Shown here piece after piece: positions 51,024 through 61,631 of a DNA stretch of 64,000 nucleotides (position 1 is the stretch's first letter; the number at the start of each line of letters is the position of its first letter). The stretch is from Theocolax elegans (Eukaryota > Arthropoda > Insecta > Hymenoptera > Cerocephalidae): the NCBI GenBank assembly GCA_026168455.1, contig CM047425.1, positions 99,265,580 through 99,329,579 of the forward strand, written 5' to 3'. The notes below the pieces were generated by a model. The model searched no databases, was not told the DNA's origin, and saw only the letters and a list, made by a program, of their open reading frames with translations. Both the position numbers and the translations under genes were made by a program.

Positions 51024-51621
51024 TGGCGCGAGCGAACGAACGTTTTAAATATAAGCGCGCAACAGACAGAAGAAACGCAGAAGGAAGTGGGGAGAGAGAC
51101 TGAAGAGGTAAAGAAAAAACGGAGATGAGATGTTGGGTCGAGGCAAAAAAAGCGATAATACACGTAGCTGAGAAAGATAGGCTTCCGAGTTGGAAGGTAG
51201 ACAGAACCGTGGCATAAACTAGTTCTACAGTAGAGAAAGAGCAACAACTGTATGAAACGAGCAGTGTTCGGGTAATAGTAGCGGTATGCCCGAGCGATCG
51301 CTTTGCTCTACCTTCGGACGGTCGCGTAATCCAACGTAATTAGACATAACAACTGCACTCCGTTATTTCAGAAATATACCCCCTTTACTATGCTTTCTTG
51401 TCTTGACGGTTCGTGCGTTGACGTCATCTTTAGTCATTTTCATTTATTTTCGCTAATTGTATACGGTCTTACTCTTTTTTAGAGACACCTATTTATATAT
51501 TTTTTACTCTTGGCTTCGAATTTGACAAGTTTCTTATTACTAGAGTATTACTAATACATAATCAATATAGATAATAAAACTCACGTAGATGAAAGAAAGA
51601 GTCATATGTCGCGACTGGTAC

Positions 51622-51665
51622 TGAAACTCACCTGCAACAAAAGAAAATTGTATTTGAATATACAT
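51622..51665 (-). other. Candidate recursive splice site (ratchet point) 3
   Basis: On the minus strand the sequence reads ACAATTTTCTTTTGTTGCAG and then GTGAGTTTCAG, with the junction between 51632 and 51631. The pyrimidine tract is among the best in the window and the donor is consensus GTGAGT. The pair fits the insect zero-length-exon model. The inner sequence GTTGCAG-GTGAGTTTC differs from site 1 (GTTACAG-GTGAGTTTC) at one base. It would be the first of the three sites reached by a minus-strand polymerase. Confidence 0.6.
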
Positions 51666-52499
51666 ATACATATATATAATATAGATATGATAATAATAAT
51701 ATTGACGTGACTGAGACAAAATATCATAGAAACTGTCAGCCTGCGGAAAAGTTTCGAGCTAATTGATTTAAAATTATATTATATATTAATTTACACGTTC
51801 AAATATTATCAAATACATATTTCGAACGTTTTTCTATACATATATAATCATACAGGTAAAGAATGTAATTTAAATGTTTATTTGAATAATCTTCTGTATC
51901 CTGTTGTATCAGCCAGCCGAGAGTATTAAACTCGACACGTACGATCAATAATTTGCTACTTTAATTCAGTACAACATTTTTACTTATACTCGAAAAGAGT
52001 TACCGAGTCAAGTATATAATATCCTAAGCGTAATGATTCTGATGGCCAATTTTTCCTCGGCATAATTTCAGGCAGCCACTTTATATAGGTATGTAAAAAA
52101 AAGCATATAAGAGCATAATAAAAAAATGTGTAAAAAATGATCAAGAAGACAACAACGTTTTGTAGAGATGACGTATAGACATATATATACAGGTATAAAA
52201 ATATAAGGTAAAACATAAGAAGCACATCGGTTTAGAAGTGAGGAACGAGGTTTTAGCGTAATATAATTTTGCACCGAGGCTAGTCGAGCACGTCGGACCG
52301 AGTCAAGCTAATGCCGTAAGATGCTCTCGGATCGACGCGCGCGTGCGCGCGAGCGCTCATTCCGTGCAGCAGCATCTCAACCTACGCACCAGGCTTTATC
52401 CCATCGGGAGTCCTAGAGGTAATTTACTCGCCGTCCTCTTTGCTCCACCGAGGCCAGCCTACCCCGTCCTTCTTCATCGTCTTATATACCTTGGCCTTC

Positions 52500-52563
52500 C
52501 TTCTTCTTCTTCTTCTTACTCTTCTCCTCCTCCTCCTCCTCCTCCTCCTCTTCCTCCTCTTCA
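52500..52563 (+). repeat. (TTC)n then (TCC)n trinucleotide repeats
   Basis: Six TTC units (52500-52517), then about twelve TCC units (52524-52560). They give Ser and Pro runs in overlapping frames. Confidence 0.92.
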
Positions 52564-53132
52564 CCTCCTCATCATCGTGCACCCGACGAGCCCTCTATAC
52601 GTATATACCTGACAAGCGCTAACTCACTTCGTTCTATCTTCTCTCTAAAGGTTTTCGCCTTCACTTGCCTCCAACTTTCTTATATACGTGCCCCTCTACT
52701 ATATTCTTCGAAGCTTGACTTTTCTTTCTATCTCTCTCGTACCAAAGGGGAAACGGACATCTTTTTATTCGAATTATTTGTTTAATTTGGAAAATGATTT
52801 ATAAGCCAAGAGAGATGCACTGAGGGAGTGATCGGTAACACCTGAATTTATTGCTTTTGAGGTGTACATTCAAATTTTATAATTTCCTACTGGGAGGAAC
52901 CCACGGTGTAATTAAACTTTCACATTTCGTTAACATTTAACATACAGATTTATTGTTTATTGAATTTATTTTTCATCTAAATTTATAACAATTATATCTC
53001 TTGAACCATGAACTGTAGGCTAACTCGTTTTTCAGATTACACAAAAATCAAGAAATAATATTTCTTTTCTTAATTTATCTAAGTATTTTAAGCATTTCAA
53101 TTATTTTATTTTATGTTATTAAGAAATTCGCT

Positions 53133-53231
53133 AATGATTAATTTTAAAGGATAGCAATTATTAATCATTGTGAATAAAAAATTAATAAATTATGAAATAA
53201 TTTTCATTATTCAGTATTAATAATGATTAAT
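53133..53231 (+). promoter_or_regulatory. Cluster of three Exd/Hox-like sites
   Basis: AATGATTAAT occurs at 53133-53142 and 53222-53231, and its reverse complement ATTAATCATT at 53160-53169. TGATTAAT matches the known PBX(Exd)-Hox composite motif. Surroundings are AT-rich, so some chance occurrence is expected; a single further copy lies at 16796-16805. Function is inferred. Confidence 0.25.
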
Positions 53232-54173
53232 CACACGATATAGACTTTAATTAACAGTTCAATTTATCAAAATTTATTAACTAAATAATACGTAGGTAAA
53301 AATCGGATTACATAAATGATGTAAGATAAAGTGATGCTCTTAGTAATAAAAAGTAAGTACGCATTTACGTAATTCGCTAATAGTAACGACACATTCTTGC
53401 AAAACGCGTCTGCGAGTGTAAAAAACGATGGATTTTTTCGCATTAAAAAGTAATAGAAAATCGCTGTTAACGCTAAAGCAATAGTAACCATGGGCGAGAT
53501 GGTAGCAAGGAATTTCAATTGCGGCAGTGCCTCTCTAGACGATTAAATGTGAATTTTCTCCTTCTGCTGATTTCTATTCGAGCTGGGCAAAGTCGTCCCT
53601 AGTGCATTAATGCCGTCTACGGTGCGACGGGATCGAGTGCAAAGCCTAGTTGACAAATGATGAGTATTCGCTTAGAATTGCTTTGCTTTATGTCATTAAG
53701 CATTACTGCCATTAAAGATTGACTGCTTCGTCGAAACGAAAAAGAAACACAGTTTTACTCTTCTTTTTTTATACGTTTTAGAAAACATTACACTTCGTCT
53801 TGTAATACACAAAAACTTGATTCACTTTTTATTGCTTAATTTAACATTTGTTTTGATGATTCCTTTTCAACACTTTTTAATTTGTAAATAAACCACATTT
53901 TTTAAATTAATAATAAATTTAAATACAAAGCCATTCAAAAAAATTTCAATCATCTTCTAATTATTTAGGTACACAATTGAATGCAATATATACGTTCAAA
54001 CCAATTAAATTTGGAGGAACTTTTATCCAATAATAAAAATCATTTTTTATCCAGGACAAGGAAGATGATGAAGATGTTTAAAGTATAAATAGATATGAAA
54101 GTTGGACAAATTTAATAAAGCGAAGTGCTTTTAAAAAATTTGTCACACGGTAAGGAGTTATTTAACGGTGACC

Positions 54174-54227
54174 GAGGGAGAGTGAGAGAGTGAGAGAGTG
54201 AGAGAGAGAGAGAGAGAGAGAGTGAGA
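54174..54227 (+). repeat. (GAGAGAGT)n / (GA)n tract
   Basis: Three AGTGAGAG octamer units, then a pure GA run and AGTGAGAATG. Confidence 0.9.
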
Positions 54228-54749
54228 ATGAAAAATGACACCCGGTATGTGCAAACGATTGGAATCCCCATTCAAACGAGTGAGAAAGAGAATCGAGACT
54301 TTACGGCCCCGCAGCTCTTCTTCGAGACGTCGGAACTCCAGACCAAATCGAAGAGGCACGGGACCACTCGCATAATGTGTGTATGTGTATCTGTGAGTGT
54401 GCGTATATACGATTCCGCCGAGATTTTTACTCTCTCGGAACAAACACCCAAACCTCGACTGGGATTCCTTCCATTTCATGGACCGTCAAAATATTTCCGA
54501 AACAAGTCACGATTAACGTCATCCCTTTTATTTTGTCGCCACGCCAAGGGAACCGATAGTTTTCTCAGCAATGGTGACAATATTCAGTCCCCATTCTACG
54601 TGGTGTGGTAGTTATTATTATTTTAGTTTGCACAATACAACAAAATTATCGAGAAAAGAGTAAATAAATTTTACATCTTTTAATTTTGTTTTAAATACGA
54701 TAAAAAAGTAATTCATCCACGTTTGTTATATTAATTAATTGTATTTTAG

Positions 54750-54948
54750 GACTCACTTTGTACAACGGATCATGTTTCATTACTATCTCTCTTTACAATC
54801 GATTGGGATGGTTTCTTACATCAAAAGATTCAAAAGGTAAGTCAAATCGCATATTAAACTTATTTGACAGTGGGTTAAAATTATTAATTTAATTTATATT
54901 TATCTTTCAGAATGTGTAACAAGGAATAATAAAGTTGAAGAAATGTAA
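54750..54948 (+). CDS. Candidate 3'-terminal exon pair of an unrecognised small gene
   Basis: Seen: an acceptor (TTGTATTTTAG, AG at 54748-54749), an 87-base open segment (54750-54836), a consensus donor (AAAAG-GTAAGTC), a 74-base AT-rich intron (54837-54910) ending TTTATCTTTCAG, then a short open segment to TAA at 54946-54948. One frame reads through the splice without a stop; it includes LYNGSCFITISLYNRLGW, then FLTSKDSKECVTRNNKVEEM and a stop. The intron length is normal for insects. I do not recognise the peptide, and no upstream exon with the needed phase was found. All three frames of the 87-base segment are open, so openness alone is weak. It could be a nested gene, a non-coding transcript or chance. 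Confidence 0.2.
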
Positions 54949-54949
54949 T

Positions 54950-56000
54950 ATAAGTCAGGACAAAGCTTATCGACCACCATAAGTTCTACTATTCTTCATC
55001 GAAAATAGGGAAATTAGAATGTATTTTGAAAAAGATTCATCGTTGGTCTGTCACTTCAGAATACAATTTGAAATACATCAACGATTAAGTTAACGCTGAT
55101 GTCAAAATACAAATTATGAATATAATGATGATCTTCTTGTAAATAGTTCCGCTTTACTTTCCAGTAAATCCTACAACAATTGCCTAGAACTAACAACACA
55201 ACATCTGAGGTTAGAAGAACTAAAAACAAACAAGCTTTGTGACAATTATGATATAAAGATAAGAGCATGAAAAAGTTTGAATGAATTGAGACCAAAAACA
55301 ATCAACAGTTTAAGTTCGCAAGTTATTCATAATTTTTATAAGTAAAAACTCCAAAGGACGGATCAAATAAGATAAACCTTGGGAATATTGTACTTATACA
55401 TAATAATTATGGTATAAATGAAGTTTTTAAAATTTTTCCTCTCAATACTTTGTAAATGATTTAGACTGAAAAAGAGTTTATTAAATATTTACGCATTGAA
55501 AGTAAATCATAGATACACAATTATTTGCTTTTATGCAAGAAAATTTTTTGTTTTAGTAATTTTTTTTCATTATTTCCTTCAAACAAGGAATAAAACAAAA
55601 AGTTTTAAATATAAACAATGTATTTAAGTTTTGATAGATCAAAGAGAATAATTTTAATAAAAAAAAGGTATTTAAATTTCTGCACGTCAATTCGAGTAAA
55701 ATGAAGAAAAAAATATATTGAACTTATAACCAGAGAAGCAAAAAATAATTCAAACTACGTGAAAAGTTATTAAAATATTCTAATATGGTATAGATGAGAG
55801 ATGGGAGAAGATCGAAGGGAGGTGAATGAGGTGGACGATGAAAAATAAAAGGGCCTACTTAATGCTCAAGCTTCAATTAGCACGTTCCTATCGTCGAATC
55901 TAGACAAGTCAAATAAAAAAGTCACAAGCACACCGACTTTGGGGAAGAAGGAAGCGCGGGAGTGCGAGAGGAGGTAGAGAGAAGACGACGAGTCCTCGAA
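54950..56000. other. AT-rich non-coding
   Basis: Downstream of the possible exon pair. A non-ATG minus frame at 55056-55301 is Leu/Phe/Val-rich because of T-rich DNA and is not assigned. An AATAAA lies near 55589. Confidence 0.5.
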
Positions 56001-56002
56001 CG

Positions 56003-56003
56003 A

Positions 56004-56035
<32 letters not shown>

Positions 56036-56052
56036 CTCGTCTGTCTCTCTCC
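56003..56052 (+). repeat. (CT)n microsatellite
   Basis: CT run with TTT and CCTCGT interruptions. Confidence 0.88.
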
Positions 56053-56274
56053 TTCGCTTAAGTTTTCGCTCGCGCTCGCGTGGCATCGCGGGATCTGGTA
56101 TAATTAATACGGGCCCCGTGGAATGCCGGTCGTCTCACTCTCCGCAAGGCTGCCTCTCTCCCTTTTTCTCTCCGCTGCCGGAGCCCTGACCAGTTTCCAT
56201 ACCGGCCTCCTCTCTTCCCTTACACACTCGGACCCGACGATCGGCTACCTGCCTCCGCAGGAGAACGAAAGACT

Positions 56275-56346
56275 TGAGAGAGAAAGAGAGAGAGAGAGAG
56301 AGAAAATAGGAAGGGCCCCCGAACCAGAATATGAAACAGAAAGAGC

Positions 56347-56381
<35 letters not shown>
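56275..56381 (+). repeat. Paired (GA)n microsatellites
   Basis: Two GA runs (56275-56303 and 56350-56381) split by 46 bases of unique sequence. With the CT run at 56003 they form a low-complexity inverted repeat of about 300 bases. The 145-codon Arg/Glu-rich frame across them is a repeat artefact. Confidence 0.9.
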
Positions 56382-56383
<2 letters not shown>

Positions 56384-56564
56384 TTGGGGAAGGAGGAGAC
56401 TGGAGAAGATCGAACATGCCAGCCACATACTGGGATAGATGAGAAAAGGAAGCCCAGAAACGCAGATAAAAAAGATAGAGAAAGTGAGAATGAAGAGAGG
56501 GAGAAAGATGCCGTAGAGCGTATAACAGTGATGCGAGCCTATCTGATATCAACTATTTAACCAA

Positions 56565-58100
56565 TTGTGCCTTTTTTCTCATCACAAAATTGGATGGATG
56601 CTGTTGTTCTTTTTTTCATTGCACTTATTATGAGTTAAGAATTAATACAATTTTAGACATGTCACTAAATTTAAATCGTCACTAGATATTTGAATTCGCT
56701 TACTGACAGAATAAAAAAGTTGTTCTACGTTATTTATACGTTCGTCAAATTGTATACATACGGAAATAAAGAAGTCTACTATTTGTAGCAAAGATTTTAT
56801 CGCATGGAAGTAAACATGTTGATAATATAAACTCAGAGGAAAGTTGTACAAGTAATTTATGCACTTTATAAAGAAATAACAAAGTATATAAGAATCGAAC
56901 ACAGATTATGACATTACCGATGTCCTTAACCACTACCAATTTAATTTTTCCCATTTCTGTATAATGTATAAATGGACAATGAATTATACTCGCATGCATG
57001 GGCAAACAAAAATGTTTTATTTTATCCATTTATTTCATTAGAATTAAGGGAACCCATTCGTATTCGAACCTTAGTCCGGATCTCCACGAAGGCAAGTAGA
57101 AAAGAAAGAAAAAAAGGAACGACGAAGCTAGCACAAAAAGTTGAATAGTATGTAAAGTGGGGTTCCGGTTTACGAGCACGCGGGGCCGCCTCAAATCCGA
57201 AAATCTACCTTTCTACCTTCTCGTTCTCTTTTGACAGGCAGTTTTCAAAACACTTGCGAGCTCGTCATTGTGCAGGGCCATTGTTCCGAGCGCGCATTCG
57301 TAGGCGAAAGCCGCCGCCACCTGTACGAGGTTTGCCGGAGGCTCATTGTCATTCTGGGCAGACGAGAGAAGAGAGGGACTCTCTCATGCGATATTCCGGA
57401 GCGTAAAAACCACCTTCTCCTCCAGAGTATCCCTTCCCTTCCAAAAGAGACTTGTCCACGCGACAACAACGACTCGTGACTTACGGCCCGGGGATGCGTC
57501 GAAAGCGCGTTGACGCGTCTATGATTGAATTTTGCCATAAATTATGCAAATCCCCTATACCGACTTCCTGATTTAACCTTTTAGATATATATACATACAC
57601 GTATACGTTACACACTTTACTATACTATACACGCGGACTACATTCGATTACGTAAGCGAATGGAAACCTAAGTTAATGATACATTTTTATCAGCTAGCTT
57701 ATGTACGTCTACGATGTGTTATCTCATTAAGATTCATTTGAATGATTATTTATTATTTCCTCTCTAAGATCATTGTATCCCCGATTCTAATGTACTTTGC
57801 ATCCTGAATTTTTAAATGAGTCAACGCGCAATTACTAATTCATTGTATCCGAATGAAAAATATATTCTCAACACTTTCTCGTGAATGTAAAATCTTTTAT
57901 TCTTTATTGAGTAAATATCTTTGTGTGGAAAAACGTAAAAATTAGTAGAAGTACCCGCAGTTGTAATCAATGTATTATTTAACTTATACTAGGTACAAGA
58001 GTGACGTTGTAACTCATTGTTTGAAGAAAGACCTGCACGCTTAATTGACAGGCAACATAATCTTAATTTATTCCAGAGTTTACGTATCATTAATTCCATG
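56565..58100. other. Non-coding, no gene seen
   Basis: AT-rich to 57050, then a higher-complexity CpG-containing block at 57060-57560 that ends at the CCATAAATTA/POU composite, which makes it an enhancer candidate. AT-rich beyond. Confidence 0.5.
57534..57555 (+). promoter_or_regulatory. CCATAAATTA plus POU octamer composite
   Basis: GCCATAAATTA (57534-57544) runs directly into ATGCAAAT (57544-57551) and then CCCC. CCATAAA resembles Caudal/Abd-B class homeodomain sites, and ATGCAAAT is the POU octamer. Both halves recur elsewhere in the window. This is a candidate enhancer core, inferred from motifs only. Confidence 0.3.
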
Positions 58101-58108
58101 AATTACTA

Positions 58109-58417
58109 TTAGATCGAGTTAATTAAATCGATTAATCGGGTATAAAACATTACACTTTCTTCGGACTGTAAGAAATATCTGCTTAGATCTGGAAGATAAG
58201 CTGCTGTAGGCTCCACTTTTTCTACGAACCATTTAAAGATCAATCTTTGTAATTTTGTCCTTAACGTGGTAACTGGGTTATTTTTTTTCGGGATACCAAA
58301 GGTAAACTGCTTTTGAAAGTAATCAATGTTTTGACCTGAAAGAAAGCTCGTATCCCGATTTAAAGTTAATAATTTAAAGTGCCAACGTATCAGATTTAAT
58401 CGAATTTGTAAATACAT
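58109..58417 (-). CDS. Unrecognised 102-codon ORF, doubtful
   Basis: This ATG-start frame contains no simple repeat and has a mixed, protein-like composition (for example LRTKLQRLIFKWFVEKVEP and LPDLSRYFLQSEESVMFYTR). I see no signal peptide, membrane segment or known motif. Inside it the minus strand has a strong acceptor (GAGCTTTCTTTCAG, exon start at 58335), and just upstream is a consensus donor (AGT-GTAAGTG, exon end at 58457). That pair would define a 121-base intron covering the first 27 or so codons. The long frame cannot be joined to the upstream exon, because the required phase meets a stop three codons before the donor. It is most likely a chance ORF or a decayed gene fragment. Confidence 0.15.
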   Translation of the reverse strand: MYLQIRLNLIRWHFKLLTLNRDTSFLSGQNIDYFQKQFTFGIPKKNNPVTTLRTKLQRLIFKWFVEKVEPTAAYLPDLSRYFLQSEESVMFYTRLIDLINSI

Positions 58418-58617
58418 GTATCGATCTTATTAAATTTTGAAAGCATCAACACTTACACTGATATTATTCATTGTGACCTAATTCCAAGTGTTAAGAGCAA
58501 TAATCGAATTATCAGAATTATCTTGTATCATTTACTACTAAACGGAAGAAAAATGATAGTACAGTACACCGAAGCCTCGGTGTCGTCCTGTACGAAGGGT
58601 ATCGCGTTTGTCCATTC

Positions 58618-58643
58618 CTCTTCTCTCTCTCTCTCTCTTTCTC
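58618..58643 (+). repeat. (CT)n microsatellite
   Basis: About nine CT units, then TTTCTCC. Confidence 0.85.
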
Positions 58644-58649
58644 CATGAA

Positions 58650-61370
58650 TACTACAAGCGCCTATCAATCCCTGCTGTACACGTTTTATTCCCGCGCCTC
58701 GAGTATAATCTCCGACAATAATTGCAGCAACCGAGGTATATACCCTAGCGGTTATTGCGCAGCATCAAGCACCTGAGAGTGGCTAATAAAACAAAGAGGG
58801 TATAAGATAAGCCAAAGGAAAATGCAAGTTGGAAAAGGTCATCTTGGATATTTGCACAGTTATCTGATTTGCAACCCGTTTATATTCGGTGATCACGAGC
58901 GTATATAATACCCACGCACTTTCTCGTTTCGTTGATTACTTTTACTCGCGGCTAAGTAACATATTACTTATCCCCGGCTCTTTAAATCTATGCTCCTTTA
59001 CTTTCTCCGCGCTGTATAGGACCGCCCAGGTTCGATAAATTTGTTAAGGAAACCGCGAGGAACGTATCTTTTCGTGTATACGTCTGTACACGTTATCGTA
59101 GATTTTGAAAAAAGAAATTCCCCTGTCTTATCTGGCGAAAACGTTAGAGCTGGTTATTTTTTTTTTTTTTTTATATACCGTTGATCGAGCCAACTGATCG
59201 CGAGAGAAATTTTCGCAGTTATACAAACGGTGTACTTATATTGAGCAAGCGTCTTTGTCTTTTCTCACTGGTGCTGTTAACCTCGTATAACATTCTCTAA
59301 AAGAGGTAATAATTTTATGATTCGTGTTGGATCATTTAATTTTCTTTGTAACTTTTCGCGAGTTGCGAAGATAGAGAGAGAGAATGAGATTTAATACATA
59401 TATATCTATTTCGTAGGCTTTCGAGTATGATCAAAGTTACGAAAGAGATAGCCTGCGTTATAGCTCCATTCAACCTGGAAATCACTCTTGTGCAATCTAC
59501 CTGATTTTGAGTATATTCTTGTAGTATACATATCGTGGTAGAAATTTTCTCTTTTTAACTCGTGTACAAATATTTTTTTTTTATTTATTTTCTTTATTAT
59601 ATTATTTCGTAGCCGCAAAATTCTCCGGAATATCGGAACTTTCTATTCTGACAAAGCTAAATTATTCTATAAATTCTAATCGTGAGTTATTGAGGAAATT
59701 GAGTGAATACTAATTTTGTAATCAAACGTCGAGATTAACTTGTAGTTAAAAGTACACAAGTCAAATTATAAGCTATTTCCTACGTAATTTCATGAAATTA
59801 CTTTATCAAGTAAGTGCGCGAGTTGTATATATAAGTGCTTTTTAATTGATGTTACGAACATATTACGCTTCAATTAATGGACCACATATTCCGAATACAT
59901 GTTTCAATATTCTTAATAAAATTACTTTACCAGAATATATATACTCGATTAAATTTTTATACGATAAATTAAAGAAATAATAATCGAGCATATTTTCTTA
60001 AATTTTAATTTATGTACACAATAAATCGTAATTCCCGACAAGATAGGTGGCCTCGAGAAGAAATTCAACAAACACGTCAACATCGAGTAGACTCCGGAAA
60101 ATTTCAAAATACTCGTCTATCGCGAAAATACCAAATCTCGGGATAGCAATATATTTTCCGTAAGGCATACCACAGCTAGTAAACACAAATTCCATTTGCA
60201 AAGCATCCCGTATCTATTTAACCATTTGAAAACCTTTCCGTATCTATTTTACACCTGGTAAGTATAGTCTCAACGGTTGTTGGCCCTTTCTCTTCAGTCT
60301 TCACACACATTTTATACAATACTCGAATCCCTTAGTTTCGAGTTACACATGGCGGTCAATCCTATATATATACTCATACACTCGAGCAGATATAATTCGC
60401 AAGGGTTCGAATTTTTAGAATGTTCGTAAGGAAACACGAAACATATTTAGGGGCAAACCTATTATTAAAAAATAGGCTCTTGTGTATCGCCGAAGAAATG
60501 CCTGTTAAGATGATACTTTATTCGAGGAGCAACAACGACTTTTCAAAAATGAAATCAAGTTACAACTTATGAATTTTTTAGTTGCCCATTTTGAATTTTT
60601 GGATATCAACTCATTTGATTTTTGTTTGATTCAACTCAACATCTACACGGTATTATATTCACTCGAGATATTGAATTTCAAAATTATTTAACAAATTTAT
60701 CGAATAATTTTTGAAGTTACATGCTTAAAATTTATAATAATTTTCTTACTTAGAGGATATTTAAGTCAAATTATTATCGATAGAAAAACGAGAAGAAAGT
60801 TAAGATATGCAAATTAGCGCCAAGAAATTACGGGGAGGTTTATTACAGGCACTTTATTTTAAGGCCATTAAAAGACAATTTTAAAGTATGAAATTTTACA
60901 ATCTCTATTCGCACGGGTTCAATTTAAGCGCGCACGGGTATACAACGCCGTGGCTAAATTTCCATATCCGTCAAACTATTTCAAAAGGGGGATAGTGAGC
61001 GAGAGAGAAAGAAAAGAAATTTGGAAATACCATGAAACTATCGAGGCGCAACAGTTACCTCTCCTTCGTATAGCCGTAAATAAGACTATAAAGCGCGAAA
61101 AATCGATGAAGAAAAAAAAGTAAAAGAAAAAAATCGAGTTGAGAGAGCCAGCTACTCTCGCACCTTCATCAGGAAAAGGCGCTACTGGTGTATATTGCAT
61201 TATAAACAGTACCGAAAGACCGCGCGCTCGCGGTGTGAAATTACAACTTGCGCCGACTCTTTTCCCCCCGGTGCGTCGCGCGGGAAAAATTCTTGTATAG
61301 GTATATCTACGTTTTCCGCGAAAGTGAAATCGCTTCGAGGCCCAAGAAGCCGGGGCCGAAAAGCCCATGA
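58650..61370. other. Non-coding, no gene seen
   Basis: Mixed to 59300, AT-rich to 60200, mixed at 60200-60450, AT-rich to 60880, CpG-richer after 60890. A splice-like pair 40 bases apart lies at 60258-60297 (plus). An octamer with homeodomain word, ATGCAAATTAG, lies at about 60808. Confidence 0.5.
59157..59172 (+). repeat. Poly-T run
   Basis: About 16 T residues in an otherwise unique stretch. It could be a decayed poly(A) tail on the minus strand, but no retroelement body was seen beside it. Confidence 0.7.
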
Positions 61371-61375
61371 AGCGA

Positions 61376-61396
61376 TCTCTCTCTCTCTCTCTCTCC
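61376..61396 (+). repeat. (CT)n microsatellite
   Basis: Ten CT units inside a CpG-richer stretch (61180-61560). Confidence 0.88.
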
Positions 61397-61597
61397 TCGG
61401 GTGTTCGCTTCGTATGAACCGCCGTTCGTGCATACCCATAAAGTACACGTACACATGTATACATAGCCTCGCGGACAAGTGTACAAGTCCCTCGCCGTAG
61501 TTTACGAGAGGAGAGAATGAGAAAGAAAGAGAGATCGCCGGCGTCGACAGATTTGCCGCGAGTCAGGTTATGTCTATGCATGCGTATCTCTGCACAG

Positions 61598-61631
61598 GTG
61601 TGTGTGTGTGTGTGCATGTGCGTGCGTGTGG
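61598..61631 (+). repeat. (TG)n microsatellite
   Basis: TG run with CATG and CGTG interruptions. The 213-codon minus frame starts in it and encodes a His-Thr run. Confidence 0.85.

Larger units (their letters stand above)
48990..51620. other. Non-coding, no gene seen
   Basis: Mixed at 49000-49320 and 49880-50240, AT-rich at 50240-50900, and a CpG-rich block at 50930-51320 around the CG repeat. The 49516 hairpin is the only structured item. Confidence 0.55.
51670..54170. other. Non-coding, no gene seen
   Basis: AT-rich at 51660-52240 and 52780-53520; CpG-rich block at 52260-52460 with alternating GCGCGTGCGCGCG near 52336. It contains the Exd/Hox-like cluster. Confidence 0.55.

Noticed and set aside
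51830..51865. Plus-strand CATACAG-GTAAAG as a composite site on the other strand
   Set aside because: Weak donor and only a moderate tract; the same holds for ACAG-GTAAAC near 42312.
55056..55301. 81-codon hydrophobic minus frame, considered as an odorant-receptor fragment
   Set aside because: Starts at TTG, has no receptor signature, and Leu/Phe/Val bias follows base composition.
56123..56560. 145-codon Arg/Glu-rich plus ORF
   Set aside because: It is the translation of GA microsatellites.
57050..57085. Possible tRNA T-arm (TTCGAACC) and similar words near 25215 and 2455
   Set aside because: No paired T-stem, acceptor stem or anticodon arm could be built.
60976..61617. 213-codon minus-strand ORF, the longest in the window
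   Set aside because: It starts inside a TG/CA repeat (His-Thr run) and crosses CT and poly-A tracts (Phe-rich run); it looks like chance openness.
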